From Acidisoma cellulosilyticum (lineage in GTDB: Bacteria > Pseudomonadota > Alphaproteobacteria > Acetobacterales > Acetobacteraceae): a stretch of DNA of 64,000 bases. The stretch spans positions 124,001-188,000 of the forward strand of contig NZ_JAESVA010000005.1 of NCBI RefSeq assembly GCF_020621385.1, read 5' to 3'. Position 1 is the stretch's first letter. The number at the start of each line of letters is the position of its first letter. Below are positions 43,505 to 52,120 of this stretch, piece after piece. A model generated the notes under the pieces. It was not told the origin of the DNA and did no database searches. It saw only the letters and a program-made list of their open reading frames with translations. A program made the position numbers and the translations under genes.

Positions 43505-45514
43505 ATGACTACGAAAACACGTTCGATCGGTAAACGTCGGCCGCCGAGCACTCTGCATGCAGCTCTGGAAGCTGCGAAAGCGCGGCCGACCATTGTGCAG
43601 GGCTATGATGAATGCGGCGACCCGCTCGATGTAAGCTCAACACAGAAACCGGATATCCGAGAAGCGGCTGCGACCATGATGGTGATGGACGCGCTGACTG
43701 ATAGGGATATCGAGCGCATCCGGATGCTGGATTCGTGTGTTGTTATTGAGTGCGAGGTCGCTTGGGAGAAGTGGCTTTCTGAGCCGATCTGGAATCTTGT
43801 TGACAAGGAGATTTCGCGACTCAATGTGATTCCTTCGTCTAAAGCTGACATCCCACCCGAGGATCGCCTGAGGAGTTTTCCGGAAACGACGGTTGTTCTG
43901 TGCCGCAATATCGAGGAGATCGCTCCGGAATATGCTGGAGCTTACGATGTCCGACTCAGGATTTCTGGACTTAGCGCAGATCAACTCAAGCGTCTCATCG
44001 GAACCTCGCCTATCATCGAACGCGAGCTCACGGATGAGATTGCTCTCTCTGTGAGTGCTGTCCGGCTCTTTATGTCGGCGCACAAGGAGGCATCGGGTGA
44101 GGCGATTTTCCAAAAGTTGCTCACGATTTACGCGGCCGAGAAGGGTGTGACTTCTAAAAGCGCAGTGAGCCACAAGTCGAAGAGCAAACCATACCTTGAT
44201 CTCGACTACATTCACGGCATGCCGGAAGCAGTAAAATGGGGTCGCGATCTGGCCGAGGATATCCGGGCTTATAAAGCGGGTCAGCTTGACTGGTCGGACG
44301 TTGATCCTGGTGTGCTAATCGGTGGTCCGCCTGGCACCGGGAAAACCATTTTCGCCCAGGCTCTCGCAGAAAGCTGTGGAATTCCGTTGATCGCGACTTC
44401 CTATGGCGCTTGGGGGAGAGCTGGTCATCAAGGCGAAGTTCTCAAAGCTATGCGTGCAGATTTCAAACGAGCCAGGGAATCCGCGCCATGCATTCTTTTC
44501 ATTGATGAACTGGATTCCATTCAAAGCCGAGGAAACTCAAAGAGAAGTGATGACTGGTGGTCGACAATCGTAAATGCCCTACTGGCTGAACTCGATGGCG
44601 CCGAAGCTCGTGATGGTGTTGTCGTGGTCGCGGCGTCTAACTATCCGGACAAGGTCGACCCCGCCATCCGGCGTGCCGGTCGATTAGATCGCGTGATCAA
44701 GATTGGTCTGCCAGATCGTGTTGCGCTGGCTAAAATCCTGCGCGACCATTGCTACGAGTCTGACGTAGATTTCGATCGGATTGCTCAACGCATGGTCGGC
44801 AAAACAGGTGCGGATTGTAAGGCCCTAGCTCGCACTGCAGGTCGGAGAGCGCGACGTGAAAAGCGCGAACTGAAAACTGAAGATTTCCTGCAGGAATTGA
44901 AGTCATCGCAAAAACCGAGAGCTCCCGAACTTCAATACAGGATTGCAATTCATGAAGCGGGCCATGCTCTGCTTGGGAGTCTTCAAGGGTCGCTGCATTC
45001 TGTGTCGATTCTGAGTTCGGGTATCACGTCGGGTGGCGCAATTTTCGATGACCGATCTGCAGGTAGCGTTCGAGACATCGACGACATGATTCGTGACTGG
45101 CTTGCTGGACGTGCTGCTGAGGAAGCCATTCTTGGCAGGGTTACAATCGGAAGTGCTGGCCATGCGTCAAGCGACCTGGGATTGGCGACGGTTTTCGCAG
45201 CGAGTTTGGAAACCGAGTGGTGTGTGGGTGACTCCGGTTTGAGCTGGCGAGGCGAAGTGAACCAACACAATATCGGAAATCTACTTGCCATGAATCGCGA
45301 TGTTGCGGGTCGTGTTGAAGCTCGGCTGCAGAGACTCTATTCGGAGGCTTTGGAAATCGTCCGGCATCGGAGTAACGCGGTCGTCGCGATTGCAGAGGTT
45401 CTTATGGATCGAGAAATCCTGGATGGGCATGAGGTCGCTGAGATTATCCGGATCAACAAGCCCATCATGGTTTCGAAGAGAGCTAAGGCGACTGACGTGA
45501 TGGGCATGCACTGA
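43505..45514 (+). CDS. Soluble FtsH-like AAA+ zinc protease
   Basis: 669 residues. AAA+ module: Walker A GGPPGTGKT (273-281), pore loop around AWG (302-304), Walker B ILFIDELDS (330-338), second region of homology with NYPDKVDPAIRRAGRLDR (379-396). M41-type peptidase: zinc site AIHEAGHAL (His483, Glu484, His487), third ligand Asp558 in SAGHASSDLGLAT. Unlike cellular FtsH, the N-terminal 230 residues have no membrane segments, so it should be cytoplasmic. The N-terminal domain is unrecognised and may choose substrates. Coupled to the next two genes. Confidence 0.88.
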   Translation: MTTKTRSIGKRRPPSTLHAALEAAKARPTIVQGYDECGDPLDVSSTQKPDIREAAATMMVMDALTDRDIERIRMLDSCVVIECEVAWEKWLSEPIWNLVDKEISRLNVIPSSKADIPPEDRLRSFPETTVVLCRNIEEIAPEYAGAYDVRLRISGLSADQLKRLIGTSPIIERELTDEIALSVSAVRLFMSAHKEASGEAIFQKLLTIYAAEKGVTSKSAVSHKSKSKPYLDLDYIHGMPEAVKWGRDLAEDIRAYKAGQLDWSDVDPGVLIGGPPGTGKTIFAQALAESCGIPLIATSYGAWGRAGHQGEVLKAMRADFKRARESAPCILFIDELDSIQSRGNSKRSDDWWSTIVNALLAELDGAEARDGVVVVAASNYPDKVDPAIRRAGRLDRVIKIGLPDRVALAKILRDHCYESDVDFDRIAQRMVGKTGADCKALARTAGRRARREKRELKTEDFLQELKSSQKPRAPELQYRIAIHEAGHALLGSLQGSLHSVSILSSGITSGGAIFDDRSAGSVRDIDDMIRDWLAGRAAEEAILGRVTIGSAGHASSDLGLATVFAASLETEWCVGDSGLSWRGEVNQHNIGNLLAMNRDVAGRVEARLQRLYSEALEIVRHRSNAVVAIAEVLMDREILDGHEVAEIIRINKPIMVSKRAKATDVMGMH

Positions 45515-45515
45515 G

Positions 45516-46025
45516 ATGGCCAAAACTTGGTTTGTGGCAGACACACATTTCGGGCATCGGGGAATCATTGAGATGTGCTTCCGGCCGTTCGCGAGTATCG
45601 AGGAGCACGATGCGGCGTTGATCTCGAATTGGAATTCGAGGGTTGGCGGCAGCGATACCGTATATCATCTCGGGGATTTTAGCCATCGATCCGGCCGGGA
45701 TTGCTCGCACTATTTAGATAGGCTCAAAGGTAAGGTCCATCTGATCCACGGCAATCATGATCGTGAAGCAACCCGCGCTGATGAAAGATGGCTGTCGTCA
45801 ACACCGATGATGCATATCAATCATCAAGGCCACCACATTACACTATGCCATTACGCAATGCGGGTTTGGCCCAAAAGTCATCGCGGTTCCTTACATCTGT
45901 ACGGTCATTCTCATGGTCGATTGTCTGGTGACCGGCAATCTCTAGATGTCGGGGTAGACTGTTGGGGGTATTACCCGATTTCGCTCGATGAAATCCTTGA
46001 GCGTCTGCAAACTCAGCCTGATTGA
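45516..46025 (+). CDS. Metallophosphoesterase
   Basis: 169 residues. Motifs in order: VADTHFGH (Asp9, His11), HLGDFS, HGNHDRE, and YGHSHG near the C-terminus, a full two-metal calcineurin-like active site. Small phage-type enzyme. Starts one base after the protease stop. Substrate unknown; relatives act on nucleotides, phosphoproteins or RNA ends. Confidence 0.9.
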   Translation: MAKTWFVADTHFGHRGIIEMCFRPFASIEEHDAALISNWNSRVGGSDTVYHLGDFSHRSGRDCSHYLDRLKGKVHLIHGNHDREATRADERWLSSTPMMHINHQGHHITLCHYAMRVWPKSHRGSLHLYGHSHGRLSGDRQSLDVGVDCWGYYPISLDEILERLQTQPD

Positions 46026-46033
46026 GGCCAGCC

Positions 46034-46543
46034 GTGAGAAATGTTTTCATTGGTGTTGAAGTTTCATCTGACCTAAAAATGGCAGCCAAAATTGCCTTGT
46101 GTTTTGAAGATGGGATTAGGATCTCGTATTCGATCAAGCCACGTAAACCCGTGGATATCTCTGCAGTCGAAGGCGGCCGCGATGCAGAGGATGTCGCGCT
46201 TCTTGTCGACGCCCTCATTAATCACGATGATATCCAACTCGTGTCGGAGCACCCTAATGCGGATGCCAGATTGCTTAAAATTCTTCTGCAAGCATCGCAC
46301 TTGAGAATGCCAAAACGTGAGATCGCTGACATCGACGAAATCCTACGGCTTGAATGCGTCAGCCTATACGATCTGGATCTTCCAGAGGATGAGGTTGACG
46401 TTGAGATTCGCCATGTCATCGCACGCGCGAAAGATAACCTTCGCGGCACCAGCGACGATACTCATGGCGCGCTCGCTAAGGCTAAAAGGCTGTCTGAGCT
46501 GCTTACGGAAACCAAAAGACTAGTCGACGAACGCCTGAGCTGA
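46034..46543 (+). CDS. Degenerate DnaQ-like exonuclease relative
   Basis: 169 residues from a GTG just after the phosphoesterase stop; a TTG at 46022 inside that stop is the alternative. The layout VFIGVEVSS, LVSEHPNADARLLKIL and THGALAKAKRLSELL resembles the ExoI, ExoII and ExoIII positions of DnaQ-fold exonucleases, but the first Asp and the last Asp are replaced (Gly and Lys). If the match is right, it is catalytically dead. Third gene of the protease operon. Confidence 0.45.
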   Translation: MRNVFIGVEVSSDLKMAAKIALCFEDGIRISYSIKPRKPVDISAVEGGRDAEDVALLVDALINHDDIQLVSEHPNADARLLKILLQASHLRMPKREIADIDEILRLECVSLYDLDLPEDEVDVEIRHVIARAKDNLRGTSDDTHGALAKAKRLSELLTETKRLVDERLS

Positions 46544-46570
46544 CCCTATTTTCGTCAACAAAACACGAAA

Positions 46571-46924
46571 ATGCCCGCTAATGCAGTTCTAAGGCCCACT
46601 GACGCGTTTCTGGTGTCTGTGAGGGATATTGTAGTCCTAGAACACAAATTGCTAACCAGCGACCGTTTGCTGATGATGATTTTGTTGACAGAAGACGAAA
46701 GTCGTCAACAAAGTATCGCCATCAATAATAAACAGATGACTTGCTTGATATTTGCGCACTGTATTGAGACCATGGATTACGCGCTAGAAATAGCGTCAAA
46801 TCCCGGGAAGGAATCAAATAATGCGCAGTTTCTTGGCCAGTTTGGCATCCATAATCTCAAAGCTAATCTCAATGCCGGTTACCACCTTCAAATTTGTTGG
46901 CGGCAAATTCATAGCCGTCACTGA
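46571..46924 (+). CDS. Doubtful ORF carrying paired GTCAACA motifs
   Basis: 117 codons. The first 85 look protein-like (VSVRDIVVLEHKLLTSDRLLMMILLTEDESRQQS), but the end overlaps the next gene by 104 bases. TTTTGTTGAC (46680-46689) and GTCAACAAAG (46704-46713) face each other inside it. It may be a control region rather than a gene. Confidence 0.25.
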   Translation: MPANAVLRPTDAFLVSVRDIVVLEHKLLTSDRLLMMILLTEDESRQQSIAINNKQMTCLIFAHCIETMDYALEIASNPGKESNNAQFLGQFGIHNLKANLNAGYHLQICWRQIHSRH

Positions 46925-47663
46925 GGCTGTGTTTTCGACGGCGTGGGATATCGTCACCTTGCCGATCACTATCGCATCTGGTCTTGCGCAGTCGCTCATT
47001 GGCAAGCCCTCCAATCCAGACCAAGCCGCCCATGACGCTCGGGCGGCCGAGGAGGAGCACCAGGCAAACCTATCGAAAAACGAGAACGCAAAGCTTGATA
47101 AGCAACGCACTCTTCGGGAAATCCACGCCCTGGCGACGGCCTATTCCGGAGGGCAGGGGATTCCCTATGAGCCGGAGCATTCTTGCTTGGCAAAGTCGGA
47201 CTACACGTATTTTGGATGCCTCTCTCGCGAGGAGGCGCTTAAACTGGCTAGCTTAAAGCCGGATGAGCTGGCTGAGTTTTGGTCAGGCTCACATGTTGAA
47301 GGTGTTCGCTCCAGGGTTGAGATTGCCGATCTGCAGAAGGCTGCCCTGGTCGTAAGAGAGGTGGCGAAGGCGAGGGCGGTCGGCCAACCACCCAAGGAAC
47401 GCGATTTGGCACGGCTATCGGGCCCTCAGAAGGCATACGTCATTTCGGCTAGGGCGCTGGACTGCGATGCGATCGTCGAGATGTCGCCACGGGAGCTGGT
47501 AGCGGTCCTCGGTCGACTGGATCATGGTTTAAAGGAGGTATCCGAGCCCGAGGATACCGTGGATCCCGTAGCGGCTAGAAAAGCTGAACTCCGGGCTATG
47601 GTTCGGCAGTCCTTAATCTCGAAGCCTGATGAATCGACGGTTTCCCGGCGTTTCGGAATCTAA
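46821..47663 (+). CDS. Phage protein of unknown function
   Basis: 280 residues. An amphipathic/hydrophobic N-terminus of about 60 residues (SLASIISKLISMPVTTFKFV, WDIVTLPITIASGLAQSLI) may bind membranes. A Glu/Ala-rich linker follows, then a helical domain. AAGGAATC precedes the ATG. Not recognised. Confidence 0.6.
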   Translation: MRSFLASLASIISKLISMPVTTFKFVGGKFIAVTEAVFSTAWDIVTLPITIASGLAQSLIGKPSNPDQAAHDARAAEEEHQANLSKNENAKLDKQRTLREIHALATAYSGGQGIPYEPEHSCLAKSDYTYFGCLSREEALKLASLKPDELAEFWSGSHVEGVRSRVEIADLQKAALVVREVAKARAVGQPPKERDLARLSGPQKAYVISARALDCDAIVEMSPRELVAVLGRLDHGLKEVSEPEDTVDPVAARKAELRAMVRQSLISKPDESTVSRRFGI

Positions 47664-47682
47664 ATTTGGTCGGCAAGACATG

Positions 47683-47714
47683 AAAAAGCCGCCCAGGATT
47701 TCCTGAGGCGGCTT
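47683..47714. terminator. Bidirectional terminator
   Basis: AAAGCCGCCCAGGA and TCCTGAGGCGGCTT form a stem with A and T runs, between the convergent 280-residue gene and the coiled-coil gene. Confidence 0.8.
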
Positions 47715-47738
47715 AACTCATATAAAGAAGCCTAGATC

Positions 47739-48074
47739 TCAGGCAGCCATCTCAGCCGCGATCTCCTGCATCAGGCCTAAGTCAACCTGGGCACTCGCCA
47801 GCTGACCACGAACCAACGCCAGTTGCGAACGAAGGAAATCACGCTCGGTTTGGACATCGCTCAGTGCGACGCGAGCATGACTCAGCTCGGTCCGCATATC
47901 GCTGAGCGTCCGCCTCAAAACGTCCTCGCGAGCACCGGTCGATGCAGCGGCCGCACGAATATGCGACCGCTCAACAGATTCGCGACCTGCTGCGAGCAAG
48001 GCAAGGCCAATTCCGGCGACGCCGACATTGATGGTCGAGTGCATCTGGTGAGAAACATTATCAGCGTAGCTCAT
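47739..48074 (-). CDS. Small membrane/coiled-coil phage protein
   Basis: 111 residues from the ATG preceded by CAGGAGGCCCATC. A short hydrophobic stretch (INVGVAGIGLALLAAG) is followed by a long heptad coiled coil (VLRRTLSDMRTELSHARVALSDVQTERDFLRSQLALVRGQL). Just upstream of the late promoter, on the opposite strand. Unknown function. Confidence 0.65.
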   Translation of the reverse strand: MSYADNVSHQMHSTINVGVAGIGLALLAAGRESVERSHIRAAAASTGAREDVLRRTLSDMRTELSHARVALSDVQTERDFLRSQLALVRGQLASAQVDLGLMQEIAAEMAA

Positions 48075-48191
48075 GATGGGCCTCCTGAGTCCTGGATCCA
48101 CTTCGTCAGTGGCCAATGCTTATATCGGTAATCCCATTTAGATCGGTTTGTCAACTAATTTTGCATAAGATATTGATTTAGATCGGAAAAC

Positions 48192-48220
48192 TTGACTCGG
48201 GATGAGCTGAGCGTTATATT
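48192..48220 (+). promoter_or_regulatory. Late promoter
   Basis: TTGACT (48192-48197), 17-base spacer, TATATT (48215-48220): close to the sigma-70 consensus with ideal spacing. It points toward the terminase and structural genes. Confidence 0.75.
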
Positions 48221-48294
48221 TTAGTAGACTCCTCTCCGCGTGTCCGCTGATACGTCGCGACGCCAAGAGGTGTTTTCGTTTCCTCCCGGAACGT

Positions 48295-48327
48295 GGCCGC
48301 CTTGGGATCTACCAAGGCGGCCTTTAT
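48295..48327 (+). terminator. Intrinsic terminator in the late leader
   Basis: GGCCGCCTTG, loop GGATCTAC, CAAGGCGGCC, then TTTAT. It lies between the late promoter and terS, so late transcription would need antitermination or read-through. Confidence 0.8.
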
Positions 48328-48362
48328 AATTTAGCGCTCTGTAGATGAGGGGGCAAAACGAG

Positions 48363-48860
48363 ATGCCCCTGAATCCTCAGCGCCAACGTTTTGTTGACGA
48401 ATATTTGGTGGACCTATCACCGAGTCGAGCATCGATTAGAGCTGGCTATTCCGCCAAGACGGCTCCGCAAATTGGCCAAAATCTGATCAAGCGACCCGAT
48501 GTCAAAGCCGCAATCGCGGAAGCAATGGCTCACAGGGCGAAGAGAACTCATATTAGTCAGGATCGCGTTCTTAGAGAGTTAGCCAGAATCGCTTTTGCAG
48601 ACATCAGGGACACCGTTGAGTGGTCCTCATCAGGCATAAGCATCCGTGACTCTTGGGATATCTCCGATGATGCGGCCGCCGCCATTTCTGAGGTATCGGA
48701 AACCCGGACAGGCAAAGAAGTCCGAACCAGCGTCAAGCTCCGGGATAAAATGGGTGCGCTCGCAGTGTTGAGTAAACATCTTGGCATTGGTTTGGCTCCG
48801 GTGGACGAGGACGACGGATCAAGGATTGCTGACGATGTCGATCCGGAAATCCAAGAATAA
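48363..48860 (+). CDS. Terminase small subunit
   Basis: 165 residues. LNPQRQRFVDEYLVDLSPSRASIRAGYSAKTAPQIGQNLIKRPDVKAAI is the DNA-binding start of the Terminase_2 family, followed by AFADIRDTVEW. The ATG at 48363 follows GAGGGGG; an ATG 18 bases upstream is less well placed. Recognises the packaging site. Confidence 0.92.
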   Translation: MPLNPQRQRFVDEYLVDLSPSRASIRAGYSAKTAPQIGQNLIKRPDVKAAIAEAMAHRAKRTHISQDRVLRELARIAFADIRDTVEWSSSGISIRDSWDISDDAAAAISEVSETRTGKEVRTSVKLRDKMGALAVLSKHLGIGLAPVDEDDGSRIADDVDPEIQE

Positions 48861-50163
48861 GAAGTCCTTCATAAAACGTGAAAAGCTCTCCAAGCCGCAA
48901 TATGAGATCTACTCCTGGGGATGGAGATCTGAAGCGAGATTTCGCACAGCAGTTTGCGGCCGTCGCTTTGGAAAAACTTTTCTAGCAGTTGAGGAAATCC
49001 GCAGAGCTTGCCGTGAAGCGGTGAGACTGAACATCAACACGGACAACGAAATCTGGTATGGCGCGCCTACATTTCGCCAGGCTAAGCGTGTCTTCTGGCG
49101 CCGACTGAAAAAGGGGTTGCCGCAATCCTGGTTAGCATCGAAGCCTAACGAAACCGACTGCAGTATTGTGCTCAAATCAGGGCATGTAGTTCGATGCGTA
49201 GGACTCAACGAATACGATAACCTCCGTGGAAGCGGACTCTGGTTTTTCCTTGGTGACGAGTGGCAAGACGCACCGCCCGAGGCATGGACGGAAACCATTC
49301 GCCCCATGCTTTCCACCGCCGGTGGGCACGCATTATTTATAGGAACACCGAAGGGTTTTAACCACTTTCGCGACAATTATATTGACGGCCAGCCAGGCGG
49401 AGAGCCCGATTGCAAGAGCTGGAAGTATACAACTCTTGAAGGTGGAAACGTCCCAGCAGACGAAGTAAAGCAAGCCCAGCGGACCCTAGATTCCCGCACA
49501 TTTGAGCAAGAGTACTGCGCGGACTTCAAAACTTTCGAGGGTCGCATATTTTACGCATTCACTCGTGATGCAAACTCAAACGATTTGGGAAGCATTAGGG
49601 CTAAGGCCTACGATCCTGCGAAACCCATCGAACTGGGCATCGACTTTAACATCAATCCAATGTCATGCGCTGTGCTTCAAAATCACGATGGCGCGGATTA
49701 TCAGATTGATGAAATTGTAATCAAGACATCGAATACCGATGAGCTGGTTACCGAGATTAGAAATAGGTATTCCAGAAATGGTTCGCTAACTCACATAACA
49801 GCCTATCCTGATCCTGCCGGTGCCCAGAGACGAACGTCAGCTCAAGGTCGGACGGACATCAGCATTCTGCAAGGCTCTGGCATGCGGGTAATCGCGATGT
49901 CTAGTCATCCGCTTGTGCGAGACCGCGTTAATGTCGCGAATTCTCGCGCTAAATCCGGGGATGGCGCTCGTCGGTTCTTCGTTGACCCACGCTGCAAACA
50001 CAGCATCGATAGCTATGAGCGCCATGTATACAAAGACGGCACAAGCGAGCCTGACAAAGGCACCGGATTCGACCATCAATTCGACGCCGTTTCATATCTT
50101 CTTTTCGGCAAATACGCCTATAAGCCACCGCAACAGCATGCAATCAACATAATGGGTCGCTAA
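48835..50163 (+). CDS. Terminase large subunit
   Basis: 442 residues. ATPase Walker A VCGRRFGKTF (about 39-48), Walker B LWFFLGDEWQDAP, coupling region LFIGTPKG; nuclease domain with GIDFNINPMS and DHQFDAVSYLLF. Packages DNA into the head. Start overlaps terS by 26 bases. Confidence 0.95.
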   Translation: MSIRKSKNKKSFIKREKLSKPQYEIYSWGWRSEARFRTAVCGRRFGKTFLAVEEIRRACREAVRLNINTDNEIWYGAPTFRQAKRVFWRRLKKGLPQSWLASKPNETDCSIVLKSGHVVRCVGLNEYDNLRGSGLWFFLGDEWQDAPPEAWTETIRPMLSTAGGHALFIGTPKGFNHFRDNYIDGQPGGEPDCKSWKYTTLEGGNVPADEVKQAQRTLDSRTFEQEYCADFKTFEGRIFYAFTRDANSNDLGSIRAKAYDPAKPIELGIDFNINPMSCAVLQNHDGADYQIDEIVIKTSNTDELVTEIRNRYSRNGSLTHITAYPDPAGAQRRTSAQGRTDISILQGSGMRVIAMSSHPLVRDRVNVANSRAKSGDGARRFFVDPRCKHSIDSYERHVYKDGTSEPDKGTGFDHQFDAVSYLLFGKYAYKPPQQHAINIMGR

Positions 50164-50182
50164 AAAGGGGAGGGGAGCTTAC

Positions 50183-51652
50183 ATGGATTGGCATGCTCTC
50201 ATCTCGCAGCATCCCAAGGACTCGGGTCTTCCTGACAGATGTCACCGCATTTCGGCGCTCACCAGCGTTCTCGATGGGACCTTATACAATGTCATTCGGC
50301 ACCCATTCAGCATGGAGATGTCGGACGGCGGTGAGTATGTGCCACTGCACAAGCGGAGACCATCCGTTAAAAGCGGTCTATGCCGCACGGTGGTCGATGA
50401 TTCGGTTGCGCTCCTCTTTTCTGAGGGGCATTTTCCATCCTTTCGGGGTGACGAAAAGGCGGTCGAGGCAATCCAGGCTTTCGTGAAAGCTTCCAAGCTG
50501 AACGAGATCATGATCGACGTGGCGACCCGTGGCTCAGTCGGATCGGTTGCTGTGTTGTTTCAGATCCTAAAAGGCGTTCCGTATCTAAAGGTCATGCCAA
50601 CGGCGTGTTTGACGCCCGAATGGGACCCTGAAGCGCCGGATCAGCTACTCCGGGTGACCGAGAAATATAAAGTCCGTGGCCGCGATTTACGTTTACAGGG
50701 ATACAATATTCCTGTCGATGCCGACGCTGAGAAATTTTGGTTTCAACGCTGTTGGGATGATCAGGACGAAACGTGGTTTCAGCCAATTCCATGTTCGGAA
50801 ACCGAAAGGCTTCCTGCTGTCGATTCCGAGCGTTCGCTCACCCATGGCCTAGGTTTCCTTCCGGTTGTTTGGGTCAAAAACTTGCCAGGCGGAGATGCTG
50901 TTGACGGTGCATGCACTTTTGAGGCGGCCATAGATACGGTAATCGAAATTGACTATCAGCTTTCGCAGGCTGGACGTGCTCTCCGTTATGCCGGTGACCC
51001 TAGACTGATGGTCCGTGATGCCGGTGGTGAAAACAGACCAATCACAGGTGGCGCTTCCAACGCCATCGTGCTGTCCGATCCGGCTGCCGATGCGAAATTT
51101 CTGGAAATCAATGGGACGGCGGCAGCGGCGGTTGAGAGCTACGTTCGATATCTCAGGCATCTAGCCCTGGAAAGCATCCACGGATCTCGGGCCGACCCAG
51201 AGAAAATGAGCGCTGCTCAATCCGGACGCGCAATTGAAATGTTGAACCAGGGCTTAATATGGCTCGCCGACCGTCTCCGGATTTCCTACGGGGAGGGCGC
51301 ACTCATGGCCATCGCTCGCATGCTTTGCCTGGCATCTAGCAGGGTTAAAGGCGGCCTGATCATTGGTGGGAAGGCTTACCGTGATCTGGGTGCCGATGGG
51401 CTGTCGTTGGCTTGGCCCAGATGGTACGCTCCTACGGCTGAGGACAGGCGGAGCGAGGCGACCACACTGGGTAGCCTGGTGAACAGTGGCCTGATGAGCC
51501 ATCAGACGGCAGTTTCCGTGTTAGCACAGACGTACGACATCGAAGACATTGATGCCGAGATGTCGCTCATTGCTGCTGAGAAGGCTAAGGCTTTGAAGCA
51601 GGCACAGGCTGCGGCGGCGACGATTGCGGCGACGGAGCCACTGGCGGGCTAG
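50183..51652 (+). CDS. Portal protein
   Basis: 489 residues. Follows terL directly with AGGGGAG before the ATG. Segments such as CRTVVDDSVALLFSEGHFPSF, GSRADPEKMSAAQSGRAIEMLNQGL and EDRRSEATTLGSLVNSGLMSHQTAV fit SPP1 gp6-like portal proteins. Forms the ring through which DNA enters the head. Confidence 0.88.
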   Translation: MDWHALISQHPKDSGLPDRCHRISALTSVLDGTLYNVIRHPFSMEMSDGGEYVPLHKRRPSVKSGLCRTVVDDSVALLFSEGHFPSFRGDEKAVEAIQAFVKASKLNEIMIDVATRGSVGSVAVLFQILKGVPYLKVMPTACLTPEWDPEAPDQLLRVTEKYKVRGRDLRLQGYNIPVDADAEKFWFQRCWDDQDETWFQPIPCSETERLPAVDSERSLTHGLGFLPVVWVKNLPGGDAVDGACTFEAAIDTVIEIDYQLSQAGRALRYAGDPRLMVRDAGGENRPITGGASNAIVLSDPAADAKFLEINGTAAAAVESYVRYLRHLALESIHGSRADPEKMSAAQSGRAIEMLNQGLIWLADRLRISYGEGALMAIARMLCLASSRVKGGLIIGGKAYRDLGADGLSLAWPRWYAPTAEDRRSEATTLGSLVNSGLMSHQTAVSVLAQTYDIEDIDAEMSLIAAEKAKALKQAQAAAATIAATEPLAG

Positions 51653-52010
51653 GCGACATCTGCATTTCCTGAACAGAAAGTGCAGACTGAACAACCGATC
51701 CCATCAATATGGAGAGCCCAATACTGCAGCCGACATAGATGGCCGCAGCGGGCAATCCCACTACCAGCACCCAAGGCCTGATAGGGAAGTGGCGAGATTC
51801 AAGGTCAATTCGCCCAACGGTGTTCACTAGCAAGTAAAAGACAAGCCATTCCTGAAGACCTAGACCAATCCAATGAAATATTGGGCGGTGAATAACCGCG
51901 CCGATGAATTCGATGCCAGCAACAACAACTAGCCACTGAATGAAATCAAAGACGACTCTTGTGATTTCGTTCAGCCGAGTAGGTGGCTTCCGATAGTTAA
52001 ACAGCGGCAT
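51585..52010 (-). CDS. Membrane protein, antisense to the late operon
   Basis: 141 residues with three hydrophobic segments (VVFDFIQWLVVVAGIEFIGAVI, LQEWLVFYLLVNTVG, PWVLVVGLPAAAIYVGCSIG) and a Pro/Ser-rich tail. Its 3' end overlaps the portal gene by 68 bases. Oriented against the structural genes, so probably expressed in the lysogen. Possible superinfection-exclusion or other conversion protein; not recognised. Confidence 0.65.
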   Translation of the reverse strand: MPLFNYRKPPTRLNEITRVVFDFIQWLVVVAGIEFIGAVIHRPIFHWIGLGLQEWLVFYLLVNTVGRIDLESRHFPIRPWVLVVGLPAAAIYVGCSIGLSILMGSVVQSALSVQEMQMSPSPPVAPSPQSSPPQPVPASKP

Positions 52011-52120
52011 CGTGTCACACCTAAATTACTGTCCCCTTTCTTAGCAGGGCAGTCTTCACAGCGGAAGAGTCCGCAACAACCTAACAGCCCAACAGCCAGA
52101 CGGCTCAAATTAAGGACCAG

